Made by a program: the position numbers and the translations under genes
Shown here: piece after piece, positions 46,781-56,409 of the stretch
Layout: every line of letters begins with the position of its first letter
Numbering within the stretch: position 1 is the stretch's first letter
The notes under the pieces: model-generated
The model's input: the letters and a program-made list of their open reading frames with translations, nothing else
The model's database searches: none
Told to the model about the DNA's origin: nothing
Assembly: GCA_006384855.1 (NCBI GenBank)
Contig: VCJN01000157.1
Coordinates: 186,001-250,000, forward strand
From: Tetraselmis striata
Lineage: Eukaryota; Chlorophyta; Chlorodendrophyceae; Chlorodendrales; Chlorodendraceae
Direction: 5' to 3'
Length of the DNA stretch: 64,000 nucleotides

Positions 46781-49261
46781 CGAGGTATATAGTCAACGAG
46801 GGCACGTAGTCGCTAATATCATAAAATGTCAAGGATTAGGATTTGAACATGGACAATACGATATTGTGGTCCGCATGGTAAAATGCGGCATATGGGCATG
46901 TGTCATCCGCAATCATATCTATCAGATGTGTAATCCTTATGTACAACACATGATGATGGTAGCGACAAGTTGCGCACATGACATGCTGCGCCGATATTTT
47001 GATAATGCGCGCTGCGCTGCTGCGCGCCGTTGCTCACCGGGGCTGGCTGCGTGTCATCACGTAGCGAGGCAAGACTCTACATTGACCAATGACCTAAATT
47101 GGCCAAATACAAAAGAAAGCACATTGAAGCACGCACATCCAAAGGTTTTTGGGTCCCATCAGCACAGCACCTTTCCGTTCTAGACCCTCCTTACCCTACG
47201 CATGATGGTCGTTAGGTGGGGCGGTCAGGGCGGTTTGCTAAAGTCGAGTCAGCATGGGTGCCCGTTGGCGAAAACGGCCGTCGGCAACCCCCCCCCCCCC
47301 CCCCCCCCCTAAACGACCTCCACTTGCCGACCCCCCCCCCCCCCCTTTAGCACTCGCCACTACCCGCTTGGCCCCTAGACCAAGTTTATCAAACCCGTAC
47401 ACCTCAGCCTACATGTATGACGTGAACTGAGACGTGTTGCCGTGAGTCACGACACCATGCAGCCCTGAGATGGCGGTCGTAGGGCTTTGCCGGCCGTAGT
47501 TTACTTACATGTCTTTTCCGCTACACTAACTTACACGACCGAAAAACCGACGACCCACCACCCAACACTCGATTATATGCTATCAGTGTAGAGCGCGGAA
47601 CCTAACACCGGCTCATGCGTGTGCGTGAACGCATGACGAGTGGAGGGTGGGACGGTGAGTTGCTAGCAAGATCAAAGCGAGTACAAGTTATAAGGCTCTC
47701 CAGCGACAAGCGCTTGTTGCGGCCCAACGCTAGTGCGTGCCCCGAGCTCGGAACTCATGCGCGCGTAGCACGTTAATGAGACTCATATGCGCGAAGAGCA
47801 CATATCTAGAATATTGAAGTGATATAGTCAGTAATACTATGGTTGCATTGCCAATCTGACATCAACACTCCCCCCCCATGCTGCGATATATAGAAGACAT
47901 GCACTTAGTGAACCTTTGTTAACTTCGTTGTATGATGGTACTTACGAAGCTGGTCGGTGGGCGGGTAGGTCGTGCCCCGCGCGATGGCGGTAGGGCACGA
48001 CAACGCTGTGGCGTGGGTGTGGCGGGGCAATGGTGGCACGAGGTCTCGCCGGATTCCCCGTCAGCCCCGCGCACTGACGCGGTGACGCGATGACCTTCAT
48101 ATATAGAACAATTTTTTCCGTCATCGCAGGAATTGGATTTCACGTACAGTACTATGTTCACGTATCACCGATAACGATGATGATGACGGTACCGTGCCAT
48201 GTGTAGAATGCCCCTAAGGATTATCAACATGTCATTTTATACACGGCACTATACCGCCGTCATATATACGTGGTTATTATACACAAGGCACGATACCGTC
48301 ATCGGCATCGTCATCGATGGTACGTGAACATAGTTAATGTACGTGAAATCTACTACCTGCGATGACGAAGAAATCGTTCTATACATGACAGGATGGTCAT
48401 TGCGTTACCGCGCCGGTGAGCAGGCTTGGCGGGGCATCCGGCAAGATCTCGTCCCAAAATTGAAAATTGAAATATTTGATAACTTTATTCCTGCTTAGTC
48501 TTCGATGCTAAAGAGGCCGGCTGTCTTACGGCCCGGCTGCACGAATGAACCCGCATAGGGTTCAATAATTAAAGCGCGTAGCGTGTAGCCTCTGAAGGCC
48601 CAGTCCCTAGTCCCCCTCCTAGCAGCTCGCATCACATACAATGATTCCTCGTGGACTAAGCCCCTCCTACTACAACACTAGGTCCCAGCCCGGGGCACTC
48701 GATCATCGGTTTGTGTAGGGAAGTGGTGAGGGGCACAACCCCTAAACCCGCTCAGCATGGAGGGATCCCCCCCCCCTCCCCCCCCCGCCCCCGCATCCCA
48801 CTGCATAGCAGCATCTAGCAGAGCAGCGACATATTATGTTTTTTTCTTTCTGTGGCATAGTTTAGATAGAGGTATTTCATTGTCGGTATCCATGTACTTA
48901 GCTGGACTTCCGCTCCCATCATGTGCCGCGCATTCTCGTACAGACTCCGTCCTTGTACGGGTACCGATAGCGACACCGCGCCCGTACGGGCAGGCCGCGC
49001 CGCCGCCTGAGATTCGACCGGCGCCGCCTCCGGCCGTGGGCCACCTAGCCGCCGCTGCGATGACGCGGTCATCCGTTCGAAACCTCTGCCCCCTGCTCGG
49101 GCGCTTCTCCTGCTAGTGAATTGGTCTCACCATTGTCCAGCCATCCCCACGCCACATGGTTGCCGTTCCTTGCCGTTATCGTGCGGGACAGGACCCACCC
49201 GCCCACCGACCAGCTTCGTAATTTCCAGCATATACAACGGAGATAACATAGGTTCACTAAG
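46781..49261. other. Repeat-rich, gene-free region with C-runs and inverted repeats
   Basis: Two C-runs at 47287-47308 and 47330-47345 and another near 48769-48788. The block 47900-48030 is an inverted copy of 49130-49260 (shared CCCGCCCACCGACCAGCTTC). An open frame at 46740-47183 begins within the SINE and is not supported. Confidence 0.5.
48048..48450. repeat. Long imperfect inverted repeat (~150-bp arms, ~100-bp loop)
   Basis: Left arm about 48048-48195 (GACGCGGTGACGCGATGACC ... CGTCATCGCAGG ... CACGTACAGTACTATGTTCA ... GATGATGATGACGGTACCG). The right arm, about 48296-48450, is its reverse complement (CGGTATCGTGCC... in reverse). Identity is roughly 80% by eye. It may be the ends of a foldback element or a MITE-like insertion. 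Confidence 0.7.
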
Positions 49262-49970
49262 TGGTCAACCCGATGTCGCTCATTGTCGCCTGGCCGGTCT
49301 GCCATGAGCGACGACGGCCGATGATAGGCCTCCGCTACCAACCCTCGGTCAATAACACAGCTCCCCCAACACCCCCCTTATAGCACATCGGAACAAAAGT
49401 ACGGAGCTACCGTACCTCCCACCCTCCCTCCCGACTGCTCCCTTTGCGAGCCCTTCGCTTCGCGGCTACCGATGTTGTTTCCGTGTCGAGCTAGTTGCCT
49501 CGCCCCCTGCATCACCCCGACCACATGGCGTTGACCTACGACACGGGGCTCGATCCAACGCTAGCGGCGCGGTCTCACAGCGCCATATCACGGTCCACTG
49601 CGGTACTTGCGATGTGCTGCGGGTACTTGGTCGGGGAGTTTGTTGGTGCTGAGTTGCTCTGGAGTTTGAGGGGGTGGCTGTGCATTACGCGTACGTGGTG
49701 CGCATGCCGTCCGCACCATGTCGCCGTGCGCATGGCCTGGCCTCGACCACACGATGACGGGATGACGCGCTGACGATTTTCAATCACGTCACACGACGTC
49801 CCAAATGGCATGTCCGCGTGTGACATGTCCGTGCATATTCATCGCGTCATCGGCAGTTCAGGGAGCCCGTACAGAAACGTACCACCGATCACGATGATAA
49901 CGATGACGATGACTACAGGTAGCCCGCTACGTTGACAGCACTGGATAGACGTACGGATAGAACTCATCTG
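49262..49970 (+). repeat. Right copy of the ~570-bp direct repeat plus its continuation
   Basis: CCCGATGTCGCTCATTGTCG through GGCCGATGATAGGCCTCCGC to GTCCGCGTGTGACATGTCCG matches the left copy. GTCATCGGCAGTTC ... ACGTACCACCGATCACGATG then follows directly, unlike in the left copy. No coding function is seen. LTRs are an alternative, but neither TG...CA ends nor an RT lies between the copies. Confidence 0.75.
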
Positions 49971-50487
49971 AGATGGGGTCGTGCACTCGTTCCAGCACGA
50001 CTCCGCCAGCAACGCCGGTACTAGTCCGGGTAAAGGTAGTCGTCATCGATTTATTGTCATTTTGTCTATATCCATTCAGATTATCCAGCCTGGCCCTCTA
50101 ACCAATGTAGTTTATTACCACTCCAGGGCAGGGTTTCTGAATTTCTTTTTCCTTACATCAGTGCTTTAACACATGCACTGGTGACTAGTAAGAACGATTC
50201 TGAAAGGTTGCCAGCAAAGGAGAGGTACAGGCCTAGGCCTGTATGTGCATCAGTAAACCAGGGCAAGCAAGGGGCCAGGCAACCAAGAAATTTGATTTTC
50301 CTGGTTTGTCTTATTTTGTCGCTGCTCGAACCCCAGTACAGCAGGTAGCAGCAGCACGCAGCAATCATCCGCCCCTTGGATGCCCCACTGACACCCGGCG
50401 CCTTTACTCGCCCCCAAGGCCGCCTCACTCGCAGTTTGAGCCAACGGTTGGATATACCTGCCTCCCTCTGCAGCAAGCTCTAAGCAG

Positions 50488-51669
50488 ATGGCGCCTTCAG
50501 TCGTGCGTTGCGGGTTGGTGTGTGCCTTGGCGGCGGTGGCGTGCCTTGCCTGCCTGGCCGGCATTGAGGTAAGCGCATCGTTCCGCTCGCTCGCGCCCAT
50601 TTTTCTGTTGTCCGAAGGGTTCGCGTATTACCGCCCCCCCCCCCCCCCCCCCCCCCCGCACCACCACCAACACAAGTGCCTCAGCACACAACAGCACGCC
50701 GTGCCGCTAATAGCCCCTCGGCCAGCACTCGTTCCCATATTTCGCTATCCATGGGTTGCTACCTGTAGTAGCACCCCTTGCTGCTCCGCCCGGCGTGGGG
50801 CTGATACAACTGGCCGGGGCGCTATGACGTCCACCGCGTCGGATGGTAAAAACCCGCTACCGGTACTGAATGGTAAATAACGGCAAGTTACACATACAGC
50901 TGGGGCTTCAACGGGTGCGCCAGTTTTATCCCGAACAGTGAATCGGGTTCCGCCTTTCTGCATCACGAAACCGCCGAGCCGTGTGTTATCTATCGTGCCG
51001 GATGTGTCGCATTTTGGCTTGCTCGAGCATCTCGACATGCACGAGAGTCCGCAGCCGCATGTTGGCTGGCTCGAGCATCTCGACATGCACGAGAGTCCGC
51101 AGCCGCGTCCCGGCGCATCGCTGTCTTTGTCTGCATTCGCATTTATCAGATACACGCACCCGTGCATCGCTGTGGCTAACCCCATCCTCCCGATGAAATA
51201 AAATGATGAAACCCCGTCCCCGCAGGGACGCGAGCTGACACAGTCAAACCTTTCATGCACACCGCTCGAGGAAAGGCCTTTGCTGGCTGGGTGCCGCTAC
51301 TTCCAGCCGGCAACCTATGCCGCCGTGAAGGCGGGCACCTTTCCCGCCGGCGCCCTGCTGACAAACAGGTTGTCACTTAGCCAGGCCTGCGAGATCGGTT
51401 GCCTGTCTGCAATCCAGCGCACTCCTTGCTTTGAGACCGACTTCAAGGAGCTGGCACAGAATGTGTGCTATTGCCGCGCTTCCATAAGCCCGCGTTGCGT
51501 TCTGGCGCTGGATGAGGTTCTTCCGGTCGTGGTCGGGCTCAATCTTGCCCGCTCCTTTGACATGGCAGCAGACCGAGTTTGCAATTCATGCTGGGATGAA
51601 CTCCTGGGCAATAGCTACTGCCAGCAGCTGCTCCCCGCTTTGCAGGATTTCTGCCTGCCAGCCCCTTGA
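50488..51669 (+). CDS. Secreted cysteine-rich protein, unknown family
   Basis: Two exons at 50488-50568 and 51226-51669 with phase-0 GT-AG junctions, giving 174 aa. Exon 1 encodes a clear signal peptide (GLVCALAAVACLACLAGIE). The intron falls almost exactly at the signal-peptide boundary. The mature part holds twelve cysteines spread along ~145 residues (LSC, GCR, QACEIGC, TPCF, NVCYCR, RCV, VCNSCW, YCQ, FCLP), an even number that suggests six disulfides. It has no transmembrane segment or GPI-like tail and ends FCLPAP. Secretion to the wall or flagellar surface is an inference. The ATG at 50488 is preceded by GCAGATGGCG, a fair context. The intron has a C-run (50634-50657) and a 48-bp tandem duplication. 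Confidence 0.75.
51016..51111 (+). repeat. Two-copy 48-bp tandem repeat in the intron of the Cys-rich gene
   Basis: GGCTTGCTCGAGCATCTCGA at 51016 recurs as GGCTGGCTCGAGCATCTCGA at 51064, and the following ~28 bp are identical. The unit length is a multiple of three, and frames stay open through both copies, but splice phase argues that the region is intronic. Confidence 0.85.
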
Positions 51670-51898
51670 AACTGTCTGCGGATTGTCTCAAATTCCCATC
51701 TGGCAATGAAGCTGGGCCCTTGTAAATATCCAGAGCAAGGATCGTGCAGCTAACTGCAAGTCCCATAAACTGCCATAAATGTGCATTTACTATGATCATA
51801 ACCCGGGGTAATCAAAGCACATCTTGTTGCATAGCGTTTGCCAATACAAGCTGGAGTTCGGGATACTGATTTACCCGAACTCTAATGCCGTATCCCGA

Positions 51899-52100
51899 AC
51901 TCTAATGCAGTAAAGCTCCATATAGGGTTTGCTCACTACCGCTGTCAACCCATGCTGGCCTGCACATCCATCACAAACTCATAAATGCCTGCAAATAAAG
52001 TAAAGCTCTAATGCAGTGAAGTTCCATATAGGGTTTGCTCACTGCCGCTGTCGACCCATGCTGGCCTGCACATCCATCACAAACTCATAAAGGCCCCTAT
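51899..52100 (+). repeat. Tandem duplication of ~108 bp, 3' of the Cys-rich gene
   Basis: CTAATGCAGTAAAGCTCCAT and CCCATGCTGGCCTGCACATC at 51902-51990 recur at 52007-52095 with few differences. A short pre-copy (ACTCTAATGCCGTATCCCGA) precedes it. Confidence 0.85.
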
Positions 52101-53334
52101 TGTTCACGATGCGTTCTCAGCGTTATTTGCACAGCACTAAAGTCCCAGCGGATACGAGTAGGGGCGGTTCACTCTGGTGCCAAGGCAGCCCGCCAGCAAT
52201 GATACTGGTACCGGCAGTAGCGCACAGTACTTTCAGGCAAAAGTAGTTCAGTCACTGCGCTGGTGTCTGCGCCTGCCGCATATGCTGACGCCGTCCGAAC
52301 CACCAGTTGTGGTCAATATTTGACGAGATGTAATTCCTGCGGATCTACCACGATTTGTTTCAAGCTGTACAGCGTGGAGCGCCACTTTGTGGAGATGGGT
52401 CATCGCAGGTTTTTTAGGTTGAACAGAGCAGTTGCTGATGGTGCTGCAGGTTGCCAAATAATTTACATGGATGGATTACAGTTGCTAACGCGCAAACGGT
52501 TATGTTAAATGGCATGCCGTGTATCTGCCATGACGGCCTTGTGTTGTTATGGCAGGTGGCAAATCCATGCCTGCTGATGAGGTATGTTGTCCCTAACAAC
52601 TTGAGTTGTGCACCTGAGTGCGTTCATCATAGCAACAATCCGCGCAGCTTTTGCCCCTACTAGTGATATTCAATATCCAGATAAAAAATGTTTATCACAC
52701 TTTAACCTCAGACAATAACTTCTGGCCGAAGTTTTCCATGTGTCGCTTGATAATTGCAGCATGACGATTACACGGTGACAGTTATGGACCCATGCATCTG
52801 TGCAATTATTCCCCAACTGGGAATGAATCGTTATGAAGCCCTGGACAGGACGATAATTTTGAAGATGACGGGTTGCCGGAGGGGTCGGAATCTTTGTGAA
52901 TTTGGCCATATGGGTACTGGTATCTGTTTATTCCCGATGGGACAGTAAGGGCTATTTGAGAAATGTAATCGACCAAACTTCCTGGCTCATGGATCATCAT
53001 CATTTAATTGGTGTGTGCTGACGAGACCGCTCTAGTCAAATTAAAAAAATCGTATTGTAAAGCTAGTAACAATGAGGAGACGATTGTTGAAATATAAACG
53101 GTTTCACGGTGTAGTAGCGCCGGAGCAGCGATTGTCCTACTGTGAGTCCCGTATTATGACTGTAAGTCACCCTAGCAACATTGTCGATCTGTCGCTATCT
53201 TAGGCGACTTAATACTAGTGTAGATAGTCGATGTTTAAAATATTTAAAACGTCTCCGCGTCGATCGTCGCGCCCTGTGATTGACACTCTCAGAAAATGGA
53301 CGGCGGCGGCCCCCCGCACAGTTCCCTTAATATC
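52101..53334. other. Intergenic; nothing recognised
   Basis: Only short open frames (61-81 aa) overlapping on both strands, with AT-rich stretches near 53040-53230. I see no RNA gene or known repeat until the SINE fragment at 53335. Confidence 0.5.
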
Positions 53335-53480
53335 AGCAGGTCCCCCGGTTGATGCATTAGCCCTTCAGGGTTCGAATGAGGCAATGGTCTACGGGCTATG
53401 CCAGACCTACGACTGCAGCTGGTGCAAGAGGTCAAGTGCTGGGGCGGCTTCGGCCGATGTCCCGGGCCGGGGCGAACTTT
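53335..53480 (+). mobile_element. SINE body fragment (5'-truncated, plus strand)
   Basis: CCGGTTGATGCATTAGCCCT, GGGTTCGAATGAGGCAATGG, ATGCCAGACCTACGACTGCA and GGCGGCTTCGGCCGATGTCC, ending in GGGGCGAACTTT. It is the same body as 27610-27862 in opposite orientation and lacks the tRNA-like head. Confidence 0.75.
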
Positions 53481-53979
53481 AATCAGCAGGTCTCCGCATC
53501 TGCCTAGTGTCTCAGTATCTGCCCGCCGGCATATCTGGAGCTTATATGATAATTATTTTCGAATACAGGGTACCCGGGTACCGGTAATTAGTCGTTTATA
53601 TCAGGGTAGTACCACTACCCCGTACATGCGACGGGCGGCTGCAGGAGTCTTTATCTTATTCGCGACGATTAGCGACTATATAGCCAGAATATCGTCGACT
53701 CACCGCGCGGGCCGGGAGCCGTCGTCTGAGTGGACGGCGGCACACTGAGCTCCATCAGCATCAGGCAGCTGCAAGGGCGGGCACTGTTCTGTGGGGCGGG
53801 CACTCAGCGGTTGGCACATAGTGAGCCACATACGCCTCCAGCCCAAGAGAAATCAAACGGGCTGCGGGGTGCCAGCCCTGCCACCGGCCGTAACTCGGCA
53901 GGACGCGCGGCGACGAGGCGTACGGCCAAGTAGGAAAGACAGGCCCCGCCACTGTAGGGAGGCAGCTAGGCGAGCCACC

Positions 53980-55651
53980 ATGGCGACGCCAGCCGACAAC
54001 GGGGAGGACCTGACCAGCCGGAGCTGGAAGAACCAGCAGTGGCTGGACATGTACCCGCTGGCGGACCACCGCTCTGTGGTCACCTACTTCACTGAGTCCA
54101 TATTTTACGACCCCAACTGCAACAACGAGATCGCCCGGAAGCACTTCATGGACCCAACCCGAATCGAGTACGCCCTGTCGCCCGTAACGCTACCTGCCGG
54201 CGCGAGTGAATGACCCACATGGTGTGGGAGTAGGAGGAGATGGGGTGCTCAGTAGTGCGCGTGCCGCCCCTGCTGCTCATGCTGCCGCAGGAGCCTTCCA
54301 CCAGGGATCGAGTACGTGGTGACCGAGTCCCAGCCGCCACACTTGTTTGTCATCTGCAAACGGAAGCGGACGCTGATGGAGGCCACTGCGCAGGTGAGGC
54401 AAGCAGCTGGGGTGGGGCTGTCTTGGTTCGGAAGGACGCAGTAGTCTCATCCTTCCAGCAGAATGTGGAGCGCAGCGGTTGGCTCACTGAGAGACGGCCG
54501 TGCTGTGCGGCTGGGCAGGCGTTCTACTACATCCTGGACGGTGTGGTGTACCAGGCGCCCACGCTACACCAGGTGCTGTCCTCCAGGATGGTGAGCGCCC
54601 CGCGCCCTCGCCGCCCTCGTATGCATCCCACCCCAACCGTTCCCGCTGGCAGTGCGGCGGGGTGCAGTGAGGTGACCCTGGGGATGTGCCGGTGCTGCAG
54701 AACCGCTGCAAGTGGAACATCCGGCAGGCTCTCACCAAGATGAAGCAGCACCTGGATCCTCTCATGCAAGGTGCGCCTCCCCTTCTGTCCGGCCAGCCTG
54801 GGAAACTCCTCCGCCTGCTTGTACCGGGCCTCACATCTGTGCCCTGATGCTGTGCCCGGGCAGTCAAGAGCAAGGACGGCGGCGCAGAGGTGCCTGCAGC
54901 GGTGGAGGAGCCGGGCCCCGAGGTGGTGAAGCAGCGGCCGCTGAGCCAGGAGGAGGTGGAGCACGCCATGAAGATCGACAACATCATTGCCAACGTGCTG
55001 CGTAAGGTGTGTGGCGTCACTCCCCGTGCATGCGGAGGCCCTGGCTGCCACTAAGACTTTACACCCATTTATTGTGGAAGGATGACTGGGAGGGGGGGGG
55101 GGGGGGGGGGGTTGAGGAATGGTGACATCTTGCCCTGGCGCCGGCATGAATGGGGTGCTCACTGCGGTTGGCGGCGATTTGGCAGCACGTGGCGCAGGAG
55201 GCAGCCGTTGTTGCTACCGTCAAAGCGGAGGGGGCGGCATTGGACAGCAAATCACCGGCGGTGCGCGGCCCCGCCCCGCCGCATGCGCGCTCCCTCGCCC
55301 GTGGATGCGGTGCAATACGCTGTTGCGTGGGTGTGCTGACCTGTGATGTGGCGTGGCTCCGCGTGAAGGTGGGGGCTGGCCAGGGAGAAGCAAAGCGAGC
55401 CGCGGATGCGATCGACACTGGTGCGCCTCTGCCTTGTTTTAGGATGAGCACAGGGAGGGAGGGGGTCCACCTTGCATGGGTTGCCTCTTAGCTGGCGCTG
55501 GTGCGGAGTAGTAGGTGGCCCGCGAGCCTGGGAGCAGCCTCTGTGGGCGTAATGCCGTCAATCGCGTGCGCCCCGGAATGCTCCGCCGTGGCGCTGACGG
55601 CTCTCTTGGGCTGCAGGCGCCTCTCCGGCGTCGAAACGCTCGCGCAGGTAA
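53980..55651 (+). CDS. MED6: Mediator of RNA polymerase II transcription subunit 6
   Basis: Seven exons inferred: 53980-54167, 54291-54393, 54519-54590, 54701-54770, 54864-55006, 55186-55309 and 55617-55651. Phases close, giving about 244 aa, close to the usual ~250 of MED6. ATG 53980 sits in a CCACCATGG context. Family text: SRSWKNQQWLDMYPL, VVTYFTESIFYDPNCNNEIA (compare YDxTCNNE in known MED6), GIEYVVTESQPPHLFVICKR and AFYYILDGVVYQAPTLHQVL. The C-terminal half is charged and Ala-rich and ends in a basic KRSRR patch, as expected for a nuclear protein. MED6 is a conserved head-module subunit of Mediator and acts in RNA polymerase II pre-initiation complexes. The last two junctions (after 55006) are the least certain. 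A long G-run lies in the intron at 55090-55110. Confidence 0.87.
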
Positions 55652-56409
55652 CAGACGCGCCTGCCGACCCGAGGCAGTTCAGCCGCTGAGTATGGTGGGT
55701 GCCGCCAGCAGCAAGCGATGCACATGCCCTCAACACGAGGCGCAGGCCGAGGCACATGTTGCGCTGGATGGGTGGCCGGCAGTGATAGGAGCACATAAGC
55801 GCATCCCTCCGCCGTCCTCTTTCCTCGTGTGCGCCGGTGCTTTTTCGTACCTACAAATAGTAGAGGTAGCTTGGAATGCAGGCAGTTTAGAATGCGGCTC
55901 GCATCCGCAAGCGCCCATATTGGCTTATCTGGCCAGGAAGTGCGAGAGCCACTCCCCTCAAAGGTGATAGGGAAGGCGTTGGGAGCGATGCCATGTAAAA
56001 GGTCATGTCACTCGTGTGTTGACCTGGAACGGCGCCGCCTCATTCAGTTGCGTGTGCAGGAATATAACGAAAGCTTGGGAAATGCAAGGATATGGGGCCT
56101 GTGAAACAGAGTCATCGTCTGAATGTGTGAAAACTGCCAATTGCACTACCAGTTCAAATGCTTTCTTGATGGCAAAAGCCAAAAGGGGGGGGTCTGTTAT
56201 AGTGAGGTGCGAGTTGTACGAGCAAAGTATCGCACATGCGCTGCTTGAATGCCAGTGCCTGTGCGCAGTTCTGAACTCTACAGTACCAGTGCACAGGGAG
56301 GTACCCGAAGCTGTTGCCACTAGCCACTGGCCGCTACCACTTCACTGCCACTGAAGACTGGCAGCCAACCGCGGGACAAGCACTGTTTATGAGTCGTTTT
56401 GAATCGTTT
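55652..56409. other. Intergenic between MED6 and the LINE poly(A) end
   Basis: Short overlapping frames only. The MED6 3' UTR presumably lies in the first few hundred bases; I see no clear polyadenylation signal that I would commit to. Confidence 0.45.

Noticed and set aside
44418-49835. LTR retrotransposon bounded by the direct repeats
   Set aside because: Neither TG...CA termini nor a primer-binding site, and no RT or integrase text is seen between the repeats.
51016-51111. CRISPR-like array
   Set aside because: Only two adjacent 48-bp copies with no spacers, inside a eukaryotic intron.
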